Shown here: positions 40,776-48,605 of the stretch, piece by piece | Numbering within the stretch: the stretch's first letter is position 1 | How the letters are laid out: each line of letters opens with the position of its first letter | Assembly (NCBI GenBank): GCA_938041455.1 | Contig: CALITO010000044.1 | Location: 1-51,160, forward strand | Origin: an uncultured bacterium | GTDB taxonomy: Bacteria; Armatimonadota; JACIXR01 | Reading direction: 5' to 3' | DNA: 51,160 nucleotides | The notes under the pieces: model-generated | Seen by the model: only the letters and a program-made list of their open reading frames with translations | Database searches by the model: none | What the model was told of the DNA's origin: nothing | Translations under genes and position numbers: made by a program

Positions 40776-41839
40776 TGTTCATAAGGAGGTTAACCCTTCG
40801 CTCCTTCCGCAACTTTGAAGAAATTCGGCTTGAGTTTCCCAAGGGGATAACATTAATAAAAGGTGGAAATGCCCAAGGTAAAACTAATCTCTTAGAGGCG
40901 CTACACTTTCTCTCCACCTTTAAATCCCTTCGGGCGAGGGAGGACGCTGATATGATAAACTATGGGGCAAAAAAAGCCTATATAAGGGGGGAGATAAGTA
41001 GAGAGGGGAGAATTTTCATTATAGAATCGTATATCAGCGAGGAGGGAAAATCCGTAAAGGTGGATTATAAGTTCAGGAAGGTGGGGGAGGCTATGGGGAA
41101 GTGTGTTTCAATTCTTTATAGGGACGAGGATAAGGACATAATAAGGGGGGAGCCTTCCCTAAGGAGGGATTTCCTTGATGAGGAACTTTCCCTTATATTT
41201 CCCCGATATAGGGATGCCCTCTCCTCCTTTAAGAAGGTGCTCGCCCAGCGAAACGCCCTCTTAAAAATGAATGCATCTTCTGGGGAGTTGGAGCCATGGA
41301 ACCAGGAATTCGCCCAGCTCTCGAGCATCCTTATAAAAATTAGGGAAGAATTCATAACCGATATTCTCCCCTACTTCCAAAGCGTTCATTCACAGTTTAC
41401 CGAGGGGAAGGAAAAAACATCGCTTGAATACCTTAGAACAACCGGTAGGGAGAAGGAGGAGATTTTGGAGGATTTGGAAAAAGCGGAAGCGGAGGAAAGG
41501 GAGAAAGGGATGAGCCTCTTAGGACCTCAAAGGGACGACATATCGATCAAGATAGATTCAATGAATGCGAGATACTTCGCCTCCCTGGGGCAGGTGAGAA
41601 CTCTTGCCCTCTCTCTCCGGCTGGCTCAGCTCCTTTATTTGAAAAATTTACTCGGCGATTCCCCCGTTTTTCTCCTTGATGACCTCTCCTCCGACCTGGA
41701 AGAGGAAAGGAGGAAAAGGGTAGGGGAGATATTAAAGTTAGCGGAACAGAGTTTCGTTGCCACTACTCAAAGGGAACTTTTCCCCCTCCCCGCTTCCAAG
41801 GAATTAACCATTAAGAAGGGGACCGTGCTGGAGAACTGA
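40775..41839 (+). CDS. recF: DNA replication and repair protein RecF
   Basis: 354 residues. SMC-like ABC ATPase: LRSFRNFEEIRLEFPKGITL then Walker A GGNAQGKTNLLEAL and FLSTFKSLRAREDADM; LGPQRDDISIKID, SLGQVRTLALSLRLAQ (signature) and VFLLDDLSSDLEEERRK (Walker B). RecF loads RecA at gaps with RecO and RecR. It follows dnaN with a one-base overlap as in the classical dnaA-dnaN-recF order, but dnaA and gyrB are not in the window. Confidence 0.95.
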   Translation: MFIRRLTLRSFRNFEEIRLEFPKGITLIKGGNAQGKTNLLEALHFLSTFKSLRAREDADMINYGAKKAYIRGEISREGRIFIIESYISEEGKSVKVDYKFRKVGEAMGKCVSILYRDEDKDIIRGEPSLRRDFLDEELSLIFPRYRDALSSFKKVLAQRNALLKMNASSGELEPWNQEFAQLSSILIKIREEFITDILPYFQSVHSQFTEGKEKTSLEYLRTTGREKEEILEDLEKAEAEEREKGMSLLGPQRDDISIKIDSMNARYFASLGQVRTLALSLRLAQLLYLKNLLGDSPVFLLDDLSSDLEEERRKRVGEILKLAEQSFVATTQRELFPLPASKELTIKKGTVLEN

Positions 41840-41874
41840 CGCTATACTAATATTAGACCTAATCAAGCGAAATC

Positions 41875-41883
41875 TGGTATAAT
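41875..41883 (+). promoter_or_regulatory. Extended -10 promoter of the methyltransferase remnant
   Basis: TGG-TATAAT with no good -35 box; 10 bases then ATG 41894 without a Shine-Dalgarno, again a leaderless-type layout. Confidence 0.45.
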
Positions 41884-41893
41884 TATAAAGTTT

Positions 41894-43141
41894 ATGGAAG
41901 ATCTCCTATTTTCTAAACCGGTGCTCATATTTAGAGGGGATACGCTGAGTGTCCTCAGGGATTTGCCCTCTGGCTTCGTTGACACTGTAATAACCAGTCC
42001 CCCCTACTACAAGCAAAGAGTCTATGGACATCCTGAGGAAATAGGGCAAGAGGAGGGAATAGAGGAGTATGTTGAGAATTTAACGAATGTCTTTAAGGAA
42101 GTGAAGAGGGTTCTCAAGAGAGGGGGTGTATTGTTTCTTAATATAGGGGATAAGTATATAGAGAAAAGATTGCAAATGGTGCCGGAACGAGTTGCTCTTT
42201 CCCTGATGAAAGACGGCTGGGTATTGGTAAACAAGGTGATATGGCAGAAGCCCAATGCTATGCCCTCTCCCTTTATCACAAAACTTTGGAGGAACTAATA
42301 GGAATGGAAGTGGTGGATAATATAAGAAGGGAAAAGCCGAGAAAAGGTTGGCTAAAAGGAATTGATAGCAAAAAAGGGGTGGGTTTGGTAGCGTGGGAGG
42401 ATGGAGAAGAGGAGTTGATGAGGTTGAACCCACCCGAGGAGGAAAATGAAAAGGAAATTGCCTTCCTCTGCCCAATTTGTGGGGAGGAATGCGAGAAGGT
42501 TTACGGGGAGGAGATAAAATGGCGCTGCCCATCTCACGGATATCTCCCTTGGGAAGGGCAATTCCCCAATCCAGAATATCCGCCCGAGGACGAGTTGTCT
42601 CTCTACCAAAGCGAGCTTTTCACAAGCAAGCCTTCCCTCTTCCCCACCCTTTTTGAGATTGGAAAAATAAGCGAGGAATAACGACCAAGGAGATGGATAG
42701 ATATTTCGGCTACAAGGATACGGCGGGACATTGGCTTAGGAAGGATAGCGGAAGATGGGGGAAAGGGGGGTCAATCCCTTCTCCCAGCGATTGGGACAGG
42801 TTGAAAGAATTACTTCGCTTCCCCCCTATTTATGACAAATGGCTAAAGGAGGTCCATTTGACCTTACAGACCGTAAGACCTCACCCCAGGGGAAGAAACC
42901 CCGGCGATGTGTGGAGCATCAATCTACAACCCTTATCACTCCCTCACTTCGCCCCTTTCCCTGAGGAACTCGTGGAGAGAAGTATAAAATTAGGTTGCCC
43001 TCCCAATGGCGTTGTGCTGGACCCCTTTGCCGGCTCGGGAACGGTTGGCAAGGTAGCAAGGAAATTAGGACGAAAAGCAATTTTGATAGAAATTGAGGAA
43101 TTTGAGCGCAGATATTTTGATTTTATCCTCTGGATTTATGA
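41894..43141 (+). pseudogene. Beta-class DNA methyltransferase broken by two frameshifts
   Basis: Three successive frames build one methyltransferase with motif IV first. Part 1 (41894-42298): ITSPPYYKQRVYGHPEEIGQ, GGVLFLNIGDKYIEK, VIWQKPNAMPSPF. Part 2 (open 42241-42681): a zinc-ribbon-like CPICGEEC...CPSHG. Part 3 (42693 onward, open further upstream): FGYKDTAGHWLRKDSGRWGK and DPFAGSGTVGKVARKLGRKA (SAM motif I). Both transitions are in the same direction (-1 relative) and occur near A-runs (about 42279-42283 and 42663-42667). The Shine-Dalgarno-like AAGGAG directly abuts ATG 42693, too close to work. TSPPY before FAGSGT is the beta arrangement of N4/N6 enzymes. It lies 54 bases after recF with its own -10 box. 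Pseudogene or homopolymer sequencing errors. Confidence 0.75.
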
Positions 43142-43457
43142 TAAGGTCTTAAGGCACCCCAATTCTTCTCCAATCGGCGCAGATATGCTCTATGAAACAG
43201 CGGACGCCTTCTTACATATTGATGTTAAGACCTCAGTAATAACTAATACCGCCGACTATAAGGGAGTGGTTAACATAGGACAAAATCAAACATCTCTGAT
43301 ACATATAATACACAAGCAGGGGGATAAGCCGATTTACGCTATTCTACTTATATGTATCCCTTGTCTTCATCCGGATAGAAGCCAGGCAGAGATAACACGC
43401 ATAGATGAACGGAAGCACCGCCTGCCTATCCATTTCAGAATGGGAGAGGATTTTTAA
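43142..43457 (+). pseudogene. Restriction-endonuclease-like remnant fused to the methyltransferase
   Basis: In the same frame as part 3 of the methyltransferase, after IEIEEFERRYFDFILWIYD, the sequence changes to ADMLYETADAFLHIDVKT and NTADYKGVVNIGQNQTS. The D-x-K in HIDVK and the following NIGQNQTS resemble the PD-(D/E)xK core of type II restriction enzymes. The tail (CIPCLHPDRS to the stop) looks unstructured or frameshifted. I infer that a deletion joined the end of a methyltransferase gene to the middle of its cognate nuclease gene. The family is not identified and the call is tentative. Confidence 0.4.
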
Positions 43458-43465
43458 ACCCCATT

Positions 43466-44089
43466 ATGCAAATAGCGGACATATTAACCCATATGGGGCG
43501 ATTTATTGCCGAGGTAATAGATTCCCTGGGATATGGAGGGATAGCTCTTCTTATGGGGATGGGTGCTATGGGGATTCCCCTGCCTTCCGAGGTGATAATG
43601 CCCGCCTCAGGAGCGCTCGTTGCCCAGGGACGCTTTAATCTATTGTGTATAACCTTCTCAGGAGCGTTGGGAACCTTGTGCGGTTCCCTCATATTTTATT
43701 CCCTCGGCAGATACATTGGGAGAGGCTTCGTCCTTCGCTACGGACGATATATCCTCCTTTCCCCCAAGGAACTAACCATTGCGGAGAGATTCTTCCTCAA
43801 ATACGGCTGGATTGCCCTGTTTCTTGGGCAGATGATTCCCCTGCTTCGCGCTTATATAGCTCTCCCGGCAGGTATAAGCAAAATGAAGATTCGGCTTGTG
43901 GGGGTTACCTGCTTTCTTGGCGCTTTGGTCTGGTCTTTCACTCTGGGCTTTCTGGGTATGAAATTGGGAGATAACTGGGAGCGGATAGAGCCTTATTTCA
44001 GACAAATAGATTATCTTGTCCTCTCCATCCTTTTTCTTCTGATCATCTTTGCAATATGGTTACGCGTAAGAAAAAGCTCTTTGACCTAA
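43466..44089 (+). CDS. DedA-family (SNARE-associated) membrane protein
   Basis: 207 residues, about 4-5 membrane segments. DedA signatures: GIPLPSEVIMPASGALVAQG (E-x-x-x-P-x-P-x-E type), GTLCGSLIFYSLGRYIGRGF and the G-x-x-x-x-x-R-x-x-P-x-x-R text FLGQMIPLLRAYIALPAGIS. Members act in undecaprenyl-phosphate or phospholipid recycling across the inner membrane. Starts 8 bases after the restriction-modification remnant ends. Confidence 0.88.
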   Translation: MQIADILTHMGRFIAEVIDSLGYGGIALLMGMGAMGIPLPSEVIMPASGALVAQGRFNLLCITFSGALGTLCGSLIFYSLGRYIGRGFVLRYGRYILLSPKELTIAERFFLKYGWIALFLGQMIPLLRAYIALPAGISKMKIRLVGVTCFLGALVWSFTLGFLGMKLGDNWERIEPYFRQIDYLVLSILFLLIIFAIWLRVRKSSLT

Positions 44090-44120
44090 CCCTTTATCTC
44101 TTGATAGGATTTTCAAGAGG

Positions 44121-45878
44121 ATGAACCCTCCCAAATTATCCATAGTCATCGTAAACTGGAACGCTGGCGAATACCTTTCCCATTGCTTGGCTTCCATTTA
44201 CCAGCAGGGGATGGAGGTAGAGGTTATCCTCGTGGATAACGCCTCAACCGATGGAAGCGCTCAAAAGGCTAAGGAAGAGTTTCCCCAGATAAAGCTTTTG
44301 CAGTTAGAGGAGAACAAGGGTTATTCAGCGGGATGCAATATTGGGGTAAAGGAAGCAAAGGGAGAATTCCTCCTCCTTCTGAACCCCGATGTTATCCTCC
44401 TTCCCCATTGCCTTCCCCGTCTCCTCCAATTTGCCGAAGTCAATTCTTCCGTGGGCGCAGTCGCACCAAAATTGCTCAACCCAGAAGGAAACCTCCAGCC
44501 TTCCATCCGAGGCTTCCCCTATCCTCTTTCTCTCTTCCTTTTACCACTTTCCTACATCTTCCCTTCCAGTAAGCCCATCAGCAGATATAGAATGACCTTC
44601 TTCAACTACGAGGAAATAGCCGAGGTAGAGCAACCGATGAGTTCCTGTCTTCTGGTAAGGCGACAGGCTTACGAGGAAATAGAGGGGATGGACGAACGAT
44701 TCCCCCTCTACTTCAACGATGTGGATTTCCTTTATAGGCTTAAAAAGAAGGGTTGGAAAATCTTCTTCCTCCCCAAAGCAAAAGCGGTTCATTTTCTCGG
44801 TGGTAGCACATCCTTGCTTCCCAATCTTCGCCGGCTTTGGCTCTCCTATATGGGACTTGTAAATTTTTACAGAAAGCATTTCCCTCTTTTGCTTCCCCTT
44901 GCTTATCTATCCCTAATTACCTTACCTCTACGGGCCTTGCTACCTAAAAGGGGGCAAAAACATTTCTTAGTATTCCAACCTTTAAGAGAATATCAAGGAG
45001 GTCCACCCTTATCTGTTGTGCTAGTTAATTGGAACGCCGGTGAATATCTCCCCCAATGTCTCTCCTCAATATTTGGACAAGGCATAGATTTGGAGGTCAT
45101 ACTGGTTGACAATGCCTCAACTGATGGAAGTGAAAGGGAAGCCAAGAAGCAGTTTCCCCAGATAAAGCTTTTGCAAATGGGAAAGAACAAGGGCTATTCC
45201 GCAGGATGCAACGCTGGCATAAAATTAGCGAGGGGAGATTTCATCCTCATTCTCAACCCCGATACCGTGGTCCTACCGGGAGCATTCTCTCAGCTTCTGG
45301 AGTTCGCTAAAAGAAATCCCGGGGCAGGGATAATTGGTCCTCAGTTGATAGGTTTCGATGGGAAAGTGCAAATGTCCTGCAGGCGATTCCCCTCCTATGA
45401 AACCGGATTATTTAGGGGAACCTTCCTTGAACGCCTTATGCCTAAAAGTAGGACACTTTCTCGCTACCTTTTGAGCGGTTGGGACCATTCCACGCCTCGC
45501 ACGGTTGACTGGGTCTCGGGAGCAGCGATGCTTCTCCGAAGAGATTTCCTCCAGGAAGCGGGACTATTTGATGAAACATTTTATATGTATTGCGAGGATG
45601 TGGATATGGGTATGAGGGCAAAGGAATTCGGGTGGAAGGTAATGTATTGTCCCTATGCAAAGATAATACATCGCATAGGGGGGAGTAGTGACAAAAAGGT
45701 CGTTCCTATGTTAGTGAAATTCCATCTAAGCCATTATCTTTTCTTCAAGAAACATTGGGGATGGCGCACAAGCCTGTTAGGTGAGCTCCTGCTCATCTTG
45801 GGGCTATTAGCAAGGACATTCCTTTTAATCCTCAAGAATCGCCTTGATATCTTTATCAATATGTTGAGAAGTAAGTAA
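44121..45878 (+). CDS. Tandem GT2 glycosyltransferase (rhamnosyltransferase-like, WbbL type)
   Basis: 585 residues containing two complete GT2 domains. Domain 1 (about 5-260): LSIVIVNWNAGEYLSHCLAS, VILVDNASTDGS, ENKGYSAGCNIGVKEA, LLLNPDVILLP. Domain 2 (about 292-530): LSVVLVNWNAGEYLPQCLSS, VILVDNASTDGS, KNKGYSAGCNAGIKLA, LILNPDTVVLP. Hydrophobic segments lie after each (about 255-280 and near the C-terminus). The duplication is visible in DNA: TCCCCAGATAAAGCTTTTGC occurs in both halves. Such proteins add sugars, often rhamnose, to surface polysaccharide at the membrane. Two successive additions by one protein are inferred. Confidence 0.85.
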   Translation: MNPPKLSIVIVNWNAGEYLSHCLASIYQQGMEVEVILVDNASTDGSAQKAKEEFPQIKLLQLEENKGYSAGCNIGVKEAKGEFLLLLNPDVILLPHCLPRLLQFAEVNSSVGAVAPKLLNPEGNLQPSIRGFPYPLSLFLLPLSYIFPSSKPISRYRMTFFNYEEIAEVEQPMSSCLLVRRQAYEEIEGMDERFPLYFNDVDFLYRLKKKGWKIFFLPKAKAVHFLGGSTSLLPNLRRLWLSYMGLVNFYRKHFPLLLPLAYLSLITLPLRALLPKRGQKHFLVFQPLREYQGGPPLSVVLVNWNAGEYLPQCLSSIFGQGIDLEVILVDNASTDGSEREAKKQFPQIKLLQMGKNKGYSAGCNAGIKLARGDFILILNPDTVVLPGAFSQLLEFAKRNPGAGIIGPQLIGFDGKVQMSCRRFPSYETGLFRGTFLERLMPKSRTLSRYLLSGWDHSTPRTVDWVSGAAMLLRRDFLQEAGLFDETFYMYCEDVDMGMRAKEFGWKVMYCPYAKIIHRIGGSSDKKVVPMLVKFHLSHYLFFKKHWGWRTSLLGELLLILGLLARTFLLILKNRLDIFINMLRSK

Positions 45879-45912
45879 AAACTGAGGGATTGGAGAATCC
45901 TTTGAGAGAGAT

Positions 45913-48474
45913 TCAGCGTTTTCCCTCTTTCAGCGCCCTCCGGGCTATCTGCCATCTACGGACATCAAGGGATTCACCCGTGTGCTCATCTAAGAACTCT
46001 CCTATAGCGGTGCTTATCGGTTGAATATCTTGGATAAAGCGAAACCTCTCATCAGCGGGTAAAACCCATAGATAGCGGGCATCGTCTATCCCCTCCCGCA
46101 CAGCCTCCAAGGCGATAGTGGGGAGCGGTCCATCGGGAGCGGGGAGGGCATAGTGCCAACCCGTATGTTCTCCGGCAATGGCTGCCTCATAAGGGTCCTT
46201 CCCCCCGCCTGGCCACTGGAACGCCCATTGGGAATAACCCTCAGCTCCGCATCTCTCTAGGAATAAGCCAAAGACGAACCTGTCCAGCTTAGCAAACCAT
46301 CCTGTTGAGCCGAGATTGTAAAGCCATAGACGGTCTTTGGATTTTCGGGTGTGTTCAATCATTTCAGGAGTGATGAAATTGTAGACCCTCATATCTATTA
46401 TTTCGTCGAAGCGAGGCTGACCCATTAAATGCACTCCTCCGTGCATAGAGTTATCCGTTACCGAAGTCAGAACACCCGCTTCCTTCGCCAAGCGGTAGAA
46501 GCGCAGAGCTTCTTGACGCCTCTCTGGACTATTTCCTATTTCATCCACACAAGCGAAGGCAAGTGTAAATCCTCTTTCCTTCGCCCACTTGTCTATCTCC
46601 CTACAAGCTTGACGATAGAATTCAGCAAAGGCATCAGAGGCAAGGTCTAAATTGAACTCTCGGGAAATCCACCAGGAGTGGAGACTCTCCGCTCCCGGAT
46701 ACTGGAGGGGAACCTTGGGGGAAAAGAAATTCGTCTCTCGGCCAATGCGGAATAGGTCGTCAAGGGAGTAAAGGTCGTGCCCCCAATGCTCTAACTTGAA
46801 ATCGTAAAGGATGTTGCTTTCTCTCTTCACCATTTTGGGCATAGGGTAAATGGATACCATATTGCACCCGTATTCCCTCAACAAGATGAATTGATGGCGT
46901 ATCTGTTTTAGGACGCTCTCAAGTTCCTTAGAATAATAGCCGTTCCATCTGCTATCAAGCGCCCACCAAAAACCATATCCCTTAGGCGAAGGTGGTAATT
47001 GTATGGGTAAAACCCTTAGAAGAAGTCCTATCTCCGTTGGCTCGCTTGATTTCATCTCCACTTTAATATTCCCCTTATAGAAACCAGCGGGCGTATTGGG
47101 CGGTATGTAGAAGTTTAGCCAGAATGTGCGAGTTTGGTCCTGAGGAATGTCTATCTCCGAAAGTTTCTCTAAAAAAGGTGGCAAGCGCTGAGGTATGCGA
47201 ACTATCCTTACATCTATACAATAGGAGGGGATGGTGACCTTTTCACCCACGAGGTCGCTAACGCTAACTCGCACCCCCCTTTGATGTTGTATAGCCCATA
47301 AGGAGATGGTGAGGGGCTCATACTCACCCGGGGAGGCGAAGATGCGGAGAATGGGAGCGATTTCCCCAGGGCGAGGCCTTCCCTTTAGGGAAACCGCTTC
47401 AAGATAATGACGGGAGAAAACAACATACCCCCGTTTTTGCCAAAGACTTATGTTTACATCCGGGCTTAGCTCCTCAGCTACGGTTGGCACTGTTTCTGGG
47501 ACATCCCTCGGTGGCCTGCTACCAACAACTTGATAGGCAGGTGGAATCCCCACTTTGAGGAGCACTGCGGATGATTTCCCACCCCTCTTTGGGACATCTC
47601 CCCAAGGGCTCGCTACTACCTCCAAAGACGATTTGCTCTGGACAAGGGGGACCCCTTTTTGCCCCTCCAATTCAGCAGAAAGAATATATCGCCCCTCTGG
47701 AAGCTTTGATTTTAGAGTAAGCCCCAGGATCCCCGATTTAAAGGGCTTGCTCCACTCAACTTGGGTTTCCCCTTTAGCATCAAGAAGTTTTAACTTGAGA
47801 TTCAAAATCTCGCCCTTAACTTGGTTAACCTTAACTTCTACGGGAATTATGTTCTCATCCTGCCAAAGAGTCTCGCGTAGAACGCGAAACTCCAGGAGTG
47901 GCATATACAGTTCTATTTTTAAATCGTCCAGGAACTGGATGGTAGGCACGGTATCGGGGCTAATAGCACAGTGGAGGTCCATTTCTGTTATATCTTTGTG
48001 AGGGATGTAGCCAATTGCTTGGAATTTCCTCCATTCACCTGGCTTGCCCAAGACCGTTGTGCTTAGAACATCTCCAAGGAAGAGGCTGTTGCCTTCCTCA
48101 TCCCTGCCGAAGGTGCGTAAGCGTATGCTTATCGGTCTGACAGCGGAACCCTTCTCAATATACACCCAACCAGATAAAAGCACTCTCTCCCCTTTGTATT
48201 TCCTCGCCTCAAGCGAGATGGCACCATTGAACACAAGGGTAACCTCCTCGCCAATAATGGGCTGGGTATTTATCTCCAATGCCTGTCTTCCCGTTTTTGC
48301 GTGCTTATCTGAAAGGCGAATACACTGGCTTACATCATCCTTCCTTTCCGGATAAAAGCCAAGCGACCAACCCAAAAGACTACCCTCTTCAAAGTCACCA
48401 TTCACCATAAACTGCTGACTGTATAGCACAATGGGGGCGACAAGCAAAATTTTTAATGACAAGAAAAAACGCAA
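45913..48474 (-). CDS. Secreted DUF4091-containing glycoside-hydrolase-like protein
   Basis: 853 residues from a TTG start (48472-48474) with GAGGTGA 7 bases upstream; a signal peptide (FFLSLKILLVAPIVLYSQQ) follows. Residues about 20-190 form a carbohydrate-binding-like beta domain (NGDFEEGSLLGWSLGFYPE), with Ig-like strands to about 470, then a TIM-barrel-like part (LREYGCNMVSIYPMPKMVKR, FTLAFACVDEIGNSPERRQE). The C-terminus PLPTIALEAVREGIDDARYL is the DUF4091 signature. Glu in CVDEIG is a candidate acid. DUF4091 proteins are taken to be glycoside hydrolases of uncertain family. Divergent from the membrane-protein gene, with 131 bases between. Confidence 0.75.
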   Translation of the reverse strand: MRFFLSLKILLVAPIVLYSQQFMVNGDFEEGSLLGWSLGFYPERKDDVSQCIRLSDKHAKTGRQALEINTQPIIGEEVTLVFNGAISLEARKYKGERVLLSGWVYIEKGSAVRPISIRLRTFGRDEEGNSLFLGDVLSTTVLGKPGEWRKFQAIGYIPHKDITEMDLHCAISPDTVPTIQFLDDLKIELYMPLLEFRVLRETLWQDENIIPVEVKVNQVKGEILNLKLKLLDAKGETQVEWSKPFKSGILGLTLKSKLPEGRYILSAELEGQKGVPLVQSKSSLEVVASPWGDVPKRGGKSSAVLLKVGIPPAYQVVGSRPPRDVPETVPTVAEELSPDVNISLWQKRGYVVFSRHYLEAVSLKGRPRPGEIAPILRIFASPGEYEPLTISLWAIQHQRGVRVSVSDLVGEKVTIPSYCIDVRIVRIPQRLPPFLEKLSEIDIPQDQTRTFWLNFYIPPNTPAGFYKGNIKVEMKSSEPTEIGLLLRVLPIQLPPSPKGYGFWWALDSRWNGYYSKELESVLKQIRHQFILLREYGCNMVSIYPMPKMVKRESNILYDFKLEHWGHDLYSLDDLFRIGRETNFFSPKVPLQYPGAESLHSWWISREFNLDLASDAFAEFYRQACREIDKWAKERGFTLAFACVDEIGNSPERRQEALRFYRLAKEAGVLTSVTDNSMHGGVHLMGQPRFDEIIDMRVYNFITPEMIEHTRKSKDRLWLYNLGSTGWFAKLDRFVFGLFLERCGAEGYSQWAFQWPGGGKDPYEAAIAGEHTGWHYALPAPDGPLPTIALEAVREGIDDARYLWVLPADERFRFIQDIQPISTAIGEFLDEHTGESLDVRRWQIARRALKEGKR

Positions 48475-48565
48475 TCTTCTTCACCTCTTTTAATGATTTA
48501 GACAAGAACTTCAAATATTTGTGACAAGAGGGAATAACCACCCTCTTTATTTTCTCCTTTCCCTC

Positions 48566-48593
48566 TTGCCTTTAATCCTTTCTATTCTCTAAA
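48566..48593 (+). promoter_or_regulatory. Possible promoter of the polytopic membrane protein
   Basis: TTGCCT, 16-base spacer, TCTAAA (48588-48593); ATG 48606 follows 12 bases later with no Shine-Dalgarno. The -10 is weak. Confidence 0.35.
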
Positions 48594-48605
48594 CTTTGTT
48601 AGCCA

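Noticed and set aside
42270-42700. Programmed -1 frameshifting in the methyltransferase
   Set aside because: Both shifts are in the -1 sense near A-runs, but neither site has a proper X-XXY-YYZ heptamer and two such events in one gene are unlikely; indels are simpler.
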